Assembly: GCA_005406025.1 (NCBI GenBank)
Contig: BGZK01001330.1
Span: 106,063-170,062, forward strand
Direction: 5' to 3'
Source of the DNA: Eumeta japonica
Taxonomy: Eukaryota; Arthropoda; Insecta; Lepidoptera; Psychidae
Length of the DNA: 64,000 nt
Shown: positions 1 through 11,507 of the stretch, in pieces
Numbering within the stretch: the first letter of the stretch is position 1
Layout of the letters: each line of letters begins with the position of its first letter
Program-made: the position numbers and the translations under genes
Notes under the pieces: generated by a model
What the model was told of the DNA's origin: nothing
Databases searched by the model: none
What the model saw: the letters and a program-made list of their open reading frames with translations, nothing else

Positions 1-1205
1 TTTCACAAGCAAGTAGGTTAACAAACTACAAGTATTTTAAATTTTTGTAGCGATTACGACACTCGTTAAAACACGGTATATAATTTTGCAAAACACGCGC
101 AAGTAATACTGTGAACATTACCACTATCGCTTTTTCTTTTACGTCAGTCACAAATTTGATTTCAGAACAATTATAGTTGATACCAAATTTAGTACTTTTC
201 AATTCCACGAAAGTTTAATACTCTTTAATTTTTCAGATACAATAAACAATGTCACCAGCATTTTTCTAGAATATTTCATACGAAATTTGTATTTCAGAAA
301 ATATTGCTGAAAACGTATTTAGAAAAAAAAAATAATTCAAATTCCGTTCGCTTCGCGATTAAAATTAATAATTTCTTCAAAATATAAAGTCGAAATAGTG
401 ATAGATTTTATTTTATTTAAAAACACCGCCAATACAGATATATTTTTTTAAGTAAATTTTCTAAATAATTACTTAAACACAGCCAATCAGTAGCTCTAAA
501 AAACCCACTATAACCAAATTATGAAAAAACTCTTTGTAATTACGATACAACGGAACAAATCTGAACTCAATGGAAAAAAGCTCTGTTTCCATAAACTAAA
601 TACGCATATACATTTTAACGGACACAGACATACTTTTGCTGTGTTTATATTCTTACCATACGACGGCTATAGTATGAGAGATAAGCATCAACTCGTTGTG
701 CTTTCGGCCGCAGTCTGCGCTAACGCAGCCTACCTGCGCCGCTTGCGGGAAATTATTTGAATTGTCGAGTTTAAGTCAATTCTCAGAAACACTAGTAGAT
801 AGCCTGACTAAATAAAAAAATAATGTAATAGCATAATTTTGTCGAGTTATATTTATTTGTAATATAGGGGCATGTGTGTAGGGACTACGAGGTATAATCA
901 GCTTATTTGCTTGCATGACCCGCACGCCTCTGTTACTTACTATATAAGGGAAATCGCTCGAGGGACTTTACATCAGGTGCATATGCATATGTATACAACT
1001 CATCATCTGACAAAAACACGATTGTGCACGAGGCCCCTAGACGACATAGATGCAAATACATATGCGAGAATAATACATGTTCTTGTTCAAAATTACTTCA
1101 TACAAACTTCAAGAACTGTGATACATTATTCGAAGAATCTACCAGTAATAGACAAGAACAGAAAAACATTTAAGTATGGTACACAAATGTAAAAACAATA
1201 ATGTC
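1..1205. other. AT-rich non-coding DNA, nothing recognised
   Basis: Short open frames only (for example 872-1192, 106 codons), with no family resemblance and AT-driven composition. No repeat or RNA gene was recognised. Confidence 0.6.
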
Positions 1206-1209
1206 GTTT

Positions 1210-1690
1210 CTAAAATAATACAGTGTTGTGAATTGCCTCATCGCCGAGGCGTGGGCGGCCAGACCGAAATATCGATGACGGTGCAGCGCTGCAGCGGCGC
1301 GCCGGGCCGGGCCGTCGAGGGACAGGCCTCTGTGCGCACGAGTTTCGAAGGACTGCCCATAATGGGCCCTTTGGCTAACCCGCGGCCGAGACAACTCTAT
1401 ACACATTTTTTTATTCTCATTGACCAGTGTTAGGGAATTACTGCAGAATATAAAGAAATCTCAGAGCACTCCTTAAGAGCGACATCCTGCGAAGCAGAAA
1501 TGAATAGTTTTTTGACTGATTTATTACAATAAAACACCGAAATAAAGTACGTATTATTATTTTCCCTTATATTTCTATATAAAAGCCCGCTTTCAATAAG
1601 AATAAGTGATTCGAAATAATTACTAATTTGTCGCCTTCTCCCGTTCGTTAGCAGAGCGAGTTGTAAAGAAAATATATATCGATTCAATTT
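1210..1690. other. GC-rich island (1230-1400) then AT-rich spacer
   Basis: The island is open in two antiparallel frames, as CpG-rich DNA often is. Neither product resembles a known family and neither is flanked by convincing splice sites. 1430-1690 is AT-rich and featureless. Confidence 0.5.
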
Positions 1691-1696
1691 AATAAA

Positions 1697-1733
1697 AAAA
1701 TGCACTCCTGTATTAAATACAGGAGTGCATTTT
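1697..1733. repeat. Perfect palindrome, 18-bp arms, 1-nt centre
   Basis: The arm AAAATGCACTCCTGTATT (1697-1714) is followed by a single A and its exact reverse complement (1716-1733). No terminator-type or RNA-gene context. It overlaps the next palindrome by the shared TTTT. Confidence 0.95.
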
Positions 1734-1790
1734 CCTCCAATCAAGGGTCTCGTAGTAAATTTTACTACGAGACCCTTGATTGGAGGAAAA
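1730..1790. repeat. Perfect palindrome, 30-bp arms, 1-nt centre
   Basis: The arm at 1730-1759 (TTTTCCTCCAATCAAGGGTC...) is matched exactly, in reverse complement, by 1761-1790 around a central T at 1760. With the 1697-1733 palindrome it forms two abutting, sequence-unrelated perfect palindromes in 94 bases. Confidence 0.95.
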
Positions 1791-1835
1791 TTTCATCTAC
1801 ATTTTTCTACCGGGAAACGAACCTCGTGCTCAACG

Positions 1836-2346
1836 TAGCATCACGTGCGGTGTAATACAGTGACAATAGGTCAGCGCGAGGTGAGGCGCGACGGGGCGGG
1901 GCCGGGCGAGCGAGGTACAATGCCGGCGTTCAGTGCCAAGGTCACGATTAGTGTTCCGGCCGCAACCGCGGAAACCATGTTCTACAACGCGGCCCGTGCC
2001 AGCGCGATACGGGGCCGGGGACGACTGTACGGCGATATGACGTCCTATCGAGACGACCAAAGATTACGACGAAGCGATATCGTTGCGTATGAACACTAAC
2101 TGCGATAACGTTCGTAATCCAAAGCGGCTCCGGCTATTTAAGCCTAAAAGACGGACCGGAAGAAATGAGAAGCGCGTCGTCTCTCCGCACTCCACGCCCC
2201 GACCGTCCTCTCGGGTACGCGGTGGCGGCGCCCGGGTCGATTGACCTCGTTAACGAACGGCCTTTTCAACTGCTAGTTTTAGGTTTAGTGTTTATATTGC
2301 GAGTACGTTCGGAAAAATCTTCGATGCAGAAACTACAGTGACGTCA
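1836..2346 (+). promoter_or_regulatory. GC-rich island with TATA-like box, short ORF and perfect CRE
   Basis: GC-rich block with TATTTAA at 2135-2141. A 58-codon ORF starts at 2165 (MRSASSLRTPRPD...), includes one hydrophobic stretch (FQLLVLGLVFIL) and stops at about 2341. A perfect CRE (TGACGTCA) lies at 2339-2346. The ORF begins where the transcript itself would be expected to start, so the coding reading is weak. The block resembles the 7.77 kb promoter in having a TATA-like box and a CRE. Confidence 0.25.
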
Positions 2347-2620
2347 CATCTAGGCTGTACCGGAGTATATGTTTTCGTAATTTTATCGCGATGTACTTGC
2401 TACCGTAAAAGCATTCACCGTAGCAAATACATATAAATATTTTATTACGTTTCTGTACCAAATTAGACTTACTATTATTTCCCTAAGATTTTCAATTTTC
2501 AAAAACACAACCGAGAGCTACGGTTTAAACTAAGTGTACATGTAAGTTGGGTATGGTCAGAGTAAATAATCTACCGGATCGTGACAGACTTAATTTGTAA
2601 CAATTACGTAAGTGATATTC
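2347..2620. other. AT-rich spacer, nothing recognised
   Basis: No coding, repeat or regulatory signal seen. Confidence 0.5.
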
Positions 2621-2626
2621 AAAATT

Positions 2627-3765
2627 TTTAGAACTGGCCACTTTGAAACTCTAAATAAAAAAAATGGAACTATGCCAACCTCATTATGCATTAAATGCCT
2701 TCATCTGTCATTTGTTTTCATAAATTGACAGGAAAAAGAAAATTGTTTGTGTAACGTCAACATTAATTTAACGCGAAAAAATTTTCGTGTAATAATTTTC
2801 TATGACTTTAGTTGTCGAAGTCTATCTAATAGACTTCGGTTGGTCTTTTATGATGAAGCTCCAGCCCGTGCCACTGTTTATAACCGGTTTAACGAGTTCA
2901 AATGTGGTTGCACTAATCTAACTGATGATCTACGTGAGGGCGACGATCGAAGACGACATCAGTGCTGTGCGGCTCATGATAGACTGACAAAAGAGTGACC
3001 TACCAACACATTCGAGCAAGATTAGGCATCGGTATGAGTCAAGTGTACAAAATTCTTCATAAACATTTAGCGGTTAGGAAAAACTCGATGGATACCCCAT
3101 AGTTTGACCGAAGCTCAAAAAGTCCGTCGTGTTAATGGGTGTCGCGAAATGATGCAGCGTTGCCGGTGGTGACTCAAACGCTGTGTGCGACGTAGTTATA
3201 TGTGACGTGAGCTGCATCTACTGTTACGATCCCGAAATGAAGTTATTTAATGGGTGTTTGCTTTCGAAGAGTTGCCTGCTAAAGTCAAATGAGATCGAAG
3301 CGTTGGAAAAAAGACAGTGGCCCTTTCTTCGGAATGACAGCTCATTACGCAACAATTGTTTTAGAAGATAAAAAACAGTCACCGCAGACCGGTGCACTAA
3401 CAATTGTTTGCCTCTGGTTTTGGAAAAAGTTCGGGGAAAAACAACCTCGTAATAAGATTATCCATGATGATAACGCCTCACCACATTCCGCCAGACAAAC
3501 AACTAACTATTTGGGGACGGTAGGTGTAGAAATATTGGCTCACCCGTCTTACAGCCCCGACCTCACACGATGAAATTCTTATTTATTTCTTAAAATCAAA
3601 AAAAAATTGAGGTAAGTAGTTTACGGACGCCGAGGAAGCAGCGGCTGCGCGTGAAAAGGCCGTCGAAACGACCCGAGTGCGAGTGGGCAAAGTGTTTCTC
3701 TCAACGGTTCCACTGAATGAAGCGATGTATTGATCTCAATGGTCGCTATTTTGAAATACAATAAT
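2627..3765 (+). mobile_element. Degenerate mariner-family element
   Basis: A nearly full-length mariner copy on the plus strand. The 5' leader (2627-2765) recurs at 11254 and in reverse at 19925-20095. The transposase relic runs from about 2767 (NLTRKNFRVIIFYDF start) to about 3763 (DLNGRYFEIQ-like end). Visible blocks are DEAPARATVYNRF (helix-turn-helix region), the HDDNASPHSARQT catalytic-Asp block at about 3469 and AHPSYSPDL at about 3540. Frameshifts, stops and small indels interrupt every block, so it is long dead. No matching 3' terminal repeat was found after 3765. Confidence 0.85.
2767..3763 (+). pseudogene. Mariner transposase pseudogene
   Basis: Reading through changes of frame gives N-terminal, DDE-core (HDDNASPHSA, then YSPDL) and C-terminal (WAKCFSQRFH, RCIDLNGRYFE) blocks of a mariner transposase with the usual order and spacing for a 340-350-residue protein. 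An in-frame stop falls after TKE at about 2996, and the frame changes again between about 3180 and 3290. It cannot encode an active enzyme. Confidence 0.85.
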
Positions 3766-3774
3766 CATAAAAAT

Positions 3775-4405
3775 AACTTGCTAGCTTGCTCAGTTTTTGA
3801 TTTTTTAAAGACTGACCTACACACTTATATTTGTATCAATATCGAAAGCCTTAGGTAAGTAATTAAAGTTTGTTGACAAATTGGTAAAAAAAAACTTATA
3901 CAGTGTTGTATATATAGTACTCGCATTAACCAACAGATCGGTTTTTAAATAAGTGCCTGCACGAAAAGCAGGAAAATAATGCCGTGGCCGTCGTCAAGCG
4001 CACTGCGCGCGGCCGCGGGAAGAGCGCGCAGAAGTAGTGTTCAAAGATATGGACTTCCCCCTCATTTAATTGTTCAGTCAGGATGTAATCCGTTTTCAAT
4101 AAATTGCTTTGACATTACTCTCGATATTTAAACCCGTAAACAACTAAAATACTTAATTTTGTATATACAGTATTTAAAATATTATATGATTTAGAAAACG
4201 TTTTTTTCTTTGTGATCGCTCTTTACCGTATTTCGGGGGTTACTGTACACTGCGACGGGGCAGCGGCGGCAGAGTAAGCCTCCAACGCGGGCCAACACGG
4301 CGCGATGTTCTAGAAAAGGCCCACAGTTCCCTTAATAACACTAAAACATCCGTAAGTTCTTGTGTGAGGTCGTAATCACCCCAGCGCCGACGCACACCTT
4401 TCAAA
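3775..4405. other. AT-rich spacer with small GC patches
   Basis: GC-rich patches at 3980-4035 and 4245-4325 have no recognisable coding content. The remainder is AT-rich. Confidence 0.5.
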
Positions 4406-4419
4406 ACATTTTTATTTCA

Positions 4420-4512
4420 GATCGAGAGTCGCGGCCCCGAGACCTTGGCAGTGCCCCGCGCGGGCCGAGAGTCGCTAACGCCCGAGGATATCACCGAGGC
4501 GACGGCGGCGTG
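4420..4512 (+). CDS. Candidate terminal coding exon, unknown gene
   Basis: A strong acceptor (TTTTTATTTCAG, 4408-4419) is followed by a 30-codon GC3-rich frame IESRGPETLAVPRAGRESL... ending in a TGA at 4510-4512. Its composition is protein-like, but there is no family match. The junction sequence CAG|ATCGAGAG resembles CAG|ACCGAGAG at 13352-13362, which might mean alternative terminal exons of one gene or might be coincidence. On the minus strand the same block is also open, and its stop overlaps an AATAAA. No upstream exon can be assigned with confidence. Confidence 0.2.
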
Positions 4513-4929
4513 AACCGGCAGGTGACGTGTTCCCCGCGGCACCCGAGCGGCTGAAAGACTTTCACTCAAAATCCATCTGTCAATTCGCTCGTGGTGATGA
4601 TCGAACCAGATACCTTCCAGTTCGAAGCCGACGCTTTTCATCATCGAATCGCTACCTGAATTTATAATCAGTAATATAATAATAATAATGTTTTTTATTG
4701 AATTTTTTTTCTATTATTATTTTAATTATATCCCAAGGAAAGATGAAAAGAAAGCGTATATTTTGGCGCTAGGTCTGGGAATTAAATTTATTTAGTAAGG
4801 ATGAGATTTGAACTCTGCGGGATAACATCGAGTCATCCGTAAGCTCAATAGAGACGCATAATTCTTCATAATATAGAATCGGATGGATGCACAGAAACAT
4901 CGTAAGCCCGTACATTAGGATATTACGAG
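4513..4929. other. AT-rich spacer, nothing recognised
   Basis: Homopolymer-rich AT sequence, no feature supported. Confidence 0.5.
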
Positions 4930-5140
4930 AGGAGTAGCGTTAAGGTTCAGATAGAACACTACGTAGGCGGCCTAGACGCCGGCGGGCGCGAAGGCCGCGC
5001 GAGAGCAACGAACTTTCACCTCCCGGGCCGGGCGGCGCGGGGCGGGGCGAGGGGCCGCCCGCCCCGCCCGCTATCCACGTCCGCGCCGTATCGATCTCGT
5101 CTGCTCCTGCGTTGTCGTCACGCCTACTGAGTCTGACGGT
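4930..5140 (+). promoter_or_regulatory. CpG-rich GC-box island with possible 5' UTR exon
   Basis: About 75 percent GC around 4975-5110, with GC-box strings (GGGGCGGGGCG at about 5040-5050 and CCGCCCCGCCCG at about 5058-5070) and many CpGs, inside a 35 percent GC background. The block ends in CTGACG|GTAGGT at about 5136, a plausible donor, so a non-coding first exon on the plus strand is possible. No ATG in good context was seen. It could equally be an enhancer or an unmethylated island. Confidence 0.3.
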
Positions 5141-7335
5141 AGGTATCTAATCTTCAAATTTATTTCGATACACAAAATAGTCGTTGAATATCAAATTCAT
5201 GTGGGCAAACTAGTAGCGGACTATTTAGTGTCCAAAAGAAAACAGATCAGAATAAAGATGGACATCATTAGCTTGAACGCAGAGCGTTTACTTAATAAAA
5301 TGAAGAAGTTCTAATAATTGAATTTGGATTGTAAAGATTGCGCTTAGATAGCAATTACTAATAGGTACAAGTAAAATTTAAAAAAAAACATACATATTAA
5401 TGATGTCAGGAAATTAATATATAAAAATATTTTGTTTATTCGAAGTGGGTGCTGGGTAACGTATTCCAGATGCGATTGCAGGTGTATTCAAAAGTTTTGT
5501 TAGTTTTTTTTGTCCAAAAACAACTAATTGTGTCAATAGGTTCTGGAAGGCGTTTTTATGTTTTTACTTCATTTAGCATTTTTTAGTCATTCGGTAGTTA
5601 CACTTCATAATTCGTTTAGATTTTAATCGTATACTTAAGAGAATATTAGTCGAGCCGTTGCTTTTACATATGTACGGAGAAGGAGGAAAACTAGTTCCGA
5701 TGCTGAATTCTCCAGCGGCACGACAATATAATAACTCGAGGGTCCCTACATTTTCATTTAGTGCTATCACTTTCAGACTTTGTCCTTAAACTTTTCAGAT
5801 TTTTTTTCGGAATGCTCTAGAAAATGAGACAACATAACAAGCAGAATTAGTGTGAGCCGTTTTACAACGTAACTTAGAGATTACTTAAACGTATTCTGTA
5901 TAACCGAGTCTTGAGGAGTTCTCCCGGTACTTCACCATCATTTCCATTTCACTAAATGTATTTGGATGAACATATGTTGTTTGGTGTTTTCAAAGTCCAA
6001 ACGCACGAGTTGCTATAAGAAATAAGGAAAGTGCTGCACTTGTCCTTAAACATTTGAGGATGTTCGTCCTTATGGATCTCAATATTAGGGCTGGTATTAC
6101 ACTATCAGTTCCACTTCACAACATTCATTTTAATAGATGTAAGTTGTTAACAACCTCAACGTAATAACTTGCTAGTGTATATATATAATTTTCGAAGTAC
6201 TAAACTATTCTATACTAACCAGTATATATGTGTATAATCATGAAATGATATATACACATAAGACGTTACAGATCAATGTACGGGCAATCTGTCTAATATT
6301 ACGAGTTACGTTTTACTTTTGATGCAACCCGTCGATAATATTCATATTCGCACACTCACGAGTGTGACGTTTAGCGACTAGCGCATTACGCGATTTTTTT
6401 GGCTACCACCAGAGATTTTCACTTCAATCAGAGATATCCGAATCACTTTACGTAATATGCATACATTGGGCTGAATAATAACTATGACCAATGCGTTGCG
6501 TTACCGCGTTAATTTTTGTGTATCATAAAGATATGAAAACCGAACTCATTTGTTTTTTTAATGGTTATATAAAAAGCTTTCTATCTATTAGCAAAGTCTT
6601 CTCAAAACGCTTCCCGTGAAACGTGAAGATAATTCGGAACCTATTGAGGAGGATCGGGATCGACCCGTTCGATTTCATAACCAAGGCGTGGGTATTGTGG
6701 GTAGTGTGCGCGTTGTGGGTATGCATTTAATTATATTAAAGAATTCAATTATCGAAACTAGTTTTCGTCCGAGGATCCTCCCGCGCGATCATAGAATGAA
6801 ACTTGTGTATCGAGCGAGTTCTTTTTCAACCATTACCCGACCTGTCGCTGTCCTCGATTTGAATTCCAGTTCGCGTGCCCCGTCCCAATCCCGGTCCCTG
6901 TTGCGGTTCCGATCCTCGTTTTGAATGCCGATCATAAATTATATCCATTATTAATGTGAATTGGGTTTGTATTGTTGCTCTCGGTCGGAAAATAATATTG
7001 GACGGGCAATTCCGAATCATAAATGTTTTTACTCGACTATGCTTTTATAAATATATCTAAAACATTATACTTCGAAAGAATTACAAAAAAAAACTTAATC
7101 TTCTATTATATCATATTCTGTTTTATTTCTGGGATATTTTAGTATGTACTCGCACCGCGCAGTCAACAACAAAACGCTTCTTCGATACAAACAATTCGAC
7201 GGACTCGCCAATTCTCGCGGCGGCAGAAGTACAGCACCAGCTTTACAGTTATGCCCCAAAGAGCGGAGCAAGCGAAGTCGAAACGCACGAAGTACGTTCC
7301 CGAATGAGAACTAGTTATTCGCCGAAATTAATTAA
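5141..7335. other. AT-rich non-coding DNA, nothing firm
   Basis: Mostly 30-38 percent GC. 5573-5770 has a minus-strand 65-codon frame with no family match. 6616-6925 is a degenerate purine/pyrimidine repeat, listed separately. Confidence 0.5.
6616..6925. repeat. Degenerate (GGATCG)-type purine/pyrimidine tract
   Basis: GAGGAGGATCGGGATCG-like units on the left, and the complementary CCCGTCCCAATCCCGGTCCC and GGTTCCGATCCTCG at 6878-6920. The same low-order repeat occurs at 18165-18375, 46255-46510 and 53930-55300. Confidence 0.55.
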
Positions 7336-7769
7336 GGCGCATAATAGAGCGACGCGGGCGCAGCGCGGGGGGCGCGGGCGCAATCAATGAGCGGCGCGAG
7401 CGCTGCCGACAGCCGTCCACCTTGAAGCTGCGTCCACGACACGCCTCGTGCGCACACCGCACGTAACCTACCCGTTGTTATTGTGAAAAGTTTTTATGTT
7501 TCCGATGAGTACTGTACTACCGGACAATGTCTCGCGATGCCCAATTTTTCGTACACACCGATATGAACGGAGAGGACTATCTTTGAAAAATTTTTCAAAG
7601 TCCGCACACCAAAATTGTAAGCCTCATATTGTCAGAAGAAATCGGGACGCTCACATTGTACACACAGCTCACAGCTATTACTCGGTACCGTCTATATGAG
7701 CACTTCCTTTATCAAAACGATTTTTATCGAGATGCACGCATCGTATCGGATGTCCCTAGTCAAGGGCGG
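7336..7769. other. GC-rich island (7340-7475) and AT-rich spacer
   Basis: GCGGG-rich block with no recognised frame. 7496-7699 holds a 67-codon open frame without family resemblance. Confidence 0.45.
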
Positions 7770-7925
7770 CTCGAGTGACGTCACACCCGGACGGAAGAGC
7801 CGCCGATCGCGCTTGACCGTTACTAGTGGTGACGTCGCGCGCGGGCGCCGACGCATCGACGGGGCGGCGGCGGGCGTCATCGAGGACGGTATAAATAAGC
7901 GGCGGCGGTGACTTATCGAACGCCC
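7770..7925 (+). promoter_or_regulatory. CRE/TATA promoter of an unidentified plus-strand gene
   Basis: A CpG-rich block contains a perfect palindromic CRE (TGACGTCA, 7776-7783), a CRE half-variant (TGACGTCG, 7830-7837) and a consensus TATA box (TATAAATA, 7890-7897). The expected transcription start is near 7920. An ATG in excellent context and a splice donor follow within 120 bases (next entry). The ordered spacing CRE - CRE - TATA - start - ATG - donor is what makes this credible. CRE-type sites suggest CREB/ATF-family control, which is an inference. Confidence 0.5.
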
Positions 7926-7960
7926 GTGCTGCGCTCGTTTATATCGCTACTCGTCACACG

Positions 7961-8007
7961 ATGGGACTCGCCAGAATGTGTTTCGGAGATACATGCTCCA
8001 GCGAAAT
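7961..8007 (+). CDS. Candidate short first coding exon, unknown gene
   Basis: The ATG at 7961 has A at -3 and G at +4 and lies about 64 bases downstream of a consensus TATA box. It encodes MGLARMCFGDTCSSE, and the exon would end at GAAAT|GTAAGC (donor at 8008), in phase 2. If unspliced, the frame stops one codon later. I recognise no family in 15 residues and see no signal peptide. A phase-compatible acceptor exists at 13354 (see the 13355-13472 entry), which would give a 54-residue product, but other acceptors are equally possible. The promoter context raises this above a random ORF. It could instead be a non-coding first exon. Confidence 0.35.
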
Positions 8008-8970
8008 GTAAGCGCGTCTTCGTAGGCACCTCGACACGCGAGTCATACGATTTTGGAAGACCTGCTCCGAACGGTATTGCCCAAAAAATACTTATGGTTT
8101 TTATATTTGTTTACGAATATACAGAAGACTATTAAAAAAATTCATTTGAATATTTTAGTTTTGCTGTTATTTCTTAAATTTGTATTTAATTTTAAAGCTA
8201 CAAAACTCAAAGATAAAATTCATCGAATTGTGTGGTCTGTCAGCGTTAGATACGAAGTGAACATTGTTAACTATTTATGCTACATAATATTTACATAAAT
8301 TATTTTTCATTTCACCATGTACATACAAACGATATGGAAAATTTACAGGTACATTGAGAGTATGAGAGTAGGTGCAAACTAGACTTGTTTCGTTGAAACC
8401 TAGATACAGAGAGTTTGAAATTGCGAAACGTGGGTGTACACCCAATGTGTATTACGTCGATGTGCCCATCCAGGAACAGCCAAGTGGCGATGGCTATGAG
8501 AAACCTAGAGGACTATCCCATATTTTATCTTGAATAATACAGTAGTGCCTGGCTCTAGAAATAAATGAATAAATATAAATATCGAATATAACTTAGTCAA
8601 AGCTCATTTTCTCAACTCACCTAAATCTGAAGGCATTTTCATAGAAACTGGCATTTCTGAGTGACAATATACATATTTTTTTTTCAACGGGGAAATCAAA
8701 TAAAGTTAATCTGATTCCCAATGGAAAGTGAAAGTGAAAGCCTATTTCATCATAATATTTTTTTTAAGCTGTACCTTTTATTTGGAATATGAGACCTTTT
8801 TTCTATACATATTTGAAGATTTTAGGCCAATGGGAAGTACTCTATAGACCTTTATTATTAATCAGCATGAAATGAGTGGTCGATATATTGCCATTGAGTA
8901 CTCTTTATTTTATAGTTTTAAAAAAGTAAAATTTCACAGTTTTATAATTTGACATTAATGTTAATTTTAG
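8008..8970. other. AT-rich non-coding DNA (candidate intron)
   Basis: It follows the candidate donor at 8008. No exon, repeat family or RNA gene recognised. Confidence 0.45.
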
Positions 8971-8974
8971 AAAC

Positions 8975-9060
8975 CAAAAGGTGGCTACGGGACCCTGTTA
9001 CTAAGCCTACGCCGTCTATCCTTCCCTCCGTCCGTCTGTTTATTCCCATAAATGCCTCTA
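8975..9060 (+). repeat. Fragment of GGTTCCGTA-type dispersed repeat
   Basis: GGGACCCTGTTACTAAGCC followed by a TCCGTCCGTCTGT run matches the beginning of the copies at 26505 and 33010. It ends next to the 9091 element. Confidence 0.6.
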
Positions 9061-9090
9061 TCATTTGAACCTCAATAAGCGAGCCAGTTA

Positions 9091-9549
9091 TTGACGTGAC
9101 AACGTCTTAAATTAGGTTGCGGCTGGGAGTCACTTTGAAAAAGTGTAACGCTCGGTAACGTAACGATGAGTCACCGAACGAGAGAGAGGCCCGCCGAATG
9201 CCTTGCGTCTCTCTCCCACTCAACTATGATCGGTCTGCCGCGCGCCACTAGCTAGAGTAGTGCATAGCTTGCAAATGTATTGCAAGTTATTGTATGTATA
9301 TTTGTATATAAATACGTATGTATGTGTAAAGGTAAAATAAAATTTTGTTAATATGAAATTCAGTGCGAGATTCTTTGTATAAATTAATGTTTTAAATATA
9401 ATTCTTTGTATAAATAAATGTTTTAAATTGTTACTATTATTTCATCCTTCTTCCTACTATACGAATGAATATTCACATTAAAATGATTTTACCATTCAAA
9501 GTCGTTGTCACGTAAAACTTTCGCCCGTATACCGACTTTACAGGCAACC
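9091..9549 (+). mobile_element. Non-autonomous element, copy A of an inverted pair
   Basis: 459 bp, more than 95 percent identical by eye to the reverse complement of 22720-23174. The left end begins TTGACGTGACAACG. An imperfect inverted copy (TTTACGTGACAACG on the other strand, about 9501-9514) lies 35 bases inside the right end, which closes with GGCAACC and a T run. An internal 28-base tandem duplication (TTTGTATAAATTAATG-type) is present. It has no coding capacity. Class uncertain: the subterminal inverted repeats suggest a DNA transposon derivative, but the poly-T side leaves other possibilities open. Confidence 0.75.
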
Positions 9550-11250
9550 AAATTTTTTTTTTATATATAAAAGGTTATTAAGGCAGATGTCCTAACAAAT
9601 AATAAAAAAAAATCAAAGAATAAAAAGTTAGATGTTCCGATCTACCGTAAAGAGCTTCAGGCATGGTGTGATTATAACGCAAATTTTATAGCAAAACGAC
9701 AAATAATAAAAACCAACCTACTGTGAATCGCACTCGCGCTAGGAATAAATACTGAAGCGAAATAATAAAGAAACACTTTTTTTGTAAATACACATATTCT
9801 GTGTGATGATACACAGAACCCTAAGCAGAATTCTAAGATTTTTCTAGTGGGTTTCTAGGATTAAGTAAAAACGGGCCGAGTGCAACGAGCACTTGGTCGT
9901 TGAATGAACTTTCGGAGCGAGAATTATCAGTAACCAAGGTTTTCGATAAATCGCTTGCGCAGGCGCACTACCGAGGCGCATCGGGACCTCGATAGAACAA
10001 ACACGTGCTCGAGGGTGGGAAATTTTTTCATGTTAATTACGATGACTTAACTATCGTAAACTAAAGTTAATTTCCACCGTCTATTTTCATTACTTGTATA
10101 GCTGCAAACTTTCAATAATAGTTCCGTTATGAGAGAAATCTCAATTAAAATGTACTCACACGTTTCATACATTAAAATAATTGTGTCGTGTCAAACGAAA
10201 GTACCGAATGATTTAGGAGAACCTCAATCAAAAACAATTAGTGGAGTCGCAATGGTGGTCGATTACGTAACCTTTGCCTTTGCGAACGCTCGCACCGAAC
10301 AATAATCATACACCTATCGGTACGAAAATATCGGCGACGTGACGCCGTTTGGCGCCGATGCGAGTTCGCGGCTGTTTACGCAAAAGACGGACTGCGGAAC
10401 CGGCGACGCCAGGCCGCGCAACGCCGCGCCGGCGAAAGGGGCGAAAGGGGCGCCGCGAAGCTCTAGCCTCTGAACAGTTCAGATGGTGTACACTCTCTGT
10501 GTGTCTTCATCGACGATATCTAAACAGAACGTTGCTTTTTTGATCATATGAATATTACTCGTTTACTAGCGTTGGGAATAAAAGTTTAATATAATCCGCA
10601 GTACAAGAGAAAATTTAAAAGATTGAGGTTAACCTTAGCCGTTAAATACGATAGGCCACTCGGTACGAGCGCTAACATCCATGACCGGCCGGTGCTTCAT
10701 CCACCGACGGGTCGCCGGAGTACTTCTCGACCGGAATTTTGTAATGTTTATCTTACAAATAACTACATAATTCAATACGACGAATCTTCATCTAAAATGT
10801 AGTTTTGAACAAGTGCACGGAATCGTTTTCTTTTTTTTTATTCAGGCGGAATAAAATTGATTGAAGCGAAGCAGAGCAGATGCTACGATCGGTGTGCGAG
10901 ACGATAACACCTGCGAGACTGAACACAGTTATTAAACTATTCCTAGAAGCAGGGACTTTCGTATTATGTTAATCGAGTCGCGAGGCCGGCGCGGGCGGCG
11001 GCATCCATCGGATAGGTACACGACGTGCACATGCGCGCCGCCACCGCGAACGCCCACCGGCAGTGCTCGCCGATAGGCCTACGCCTGCTAGACTTCATCG
11101 CGTTGATGACGCAAAGACGATCTCCGAATGAATAACGAGTTTGTCATTGCATAATTAATAAAAAAATTAATGATAAGTACAATAAGATTTATAGGTATGA
11201 TTTCGTGTGAAAGCAACAACCATACATTAAGTTACGTAGCCGACACTCGG
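9550..11250. other. Non-coding DNA with two GC-rich islands
   Basis: Islands at 10330-10465 and 10975-11110. Open frames in them show no family match. The remainder is AT-rich and featureless. Confidence 0.5.
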
Positions 11251-11253
11251 AAT

Positions 11254-11465
11254 TTTAGAATTGGCCACTTAGAAACTGTAAAATAAAAAATAACATATTT
11301 AAATTAAAAGGAAAAAGAACTTTGTCAATCTTATTATGCATATTGCATTAATCTGTCACTTGTTTTTACAAATAGGCGGAAAAAAAAAAATTGTTTTTCT
11401 AACGTCAATATGAATTTAAGAAAATTTTTCTGCAATCATTTTCTCTGACTTTTCTTGCCATTTAA
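11254..11465 (+). mobile_element. Mariner 5'-end fragment
   Basis: Clear similarity to 2630-2825: TTTTAGAATTGGCCACTTAG, then CTTATTATGCAT, ATCTGTCACTTGTTTTTA, and AACGTCAATATGAATTTAAG at the transposase start. Only the leader and the first few codons remain. Confidence 0.75.
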
Positions 11466-11477
11466 GCCAACAAGACC

Positions 11478-11507
11478 ACACACATACACACACACACACA
11501 CACGCAC
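11478..11507. repeat. (CA)n microsatellite
   Basis: Short ACACAC run, imperfect, next to the mariner fragment. Confidence 0.85.
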
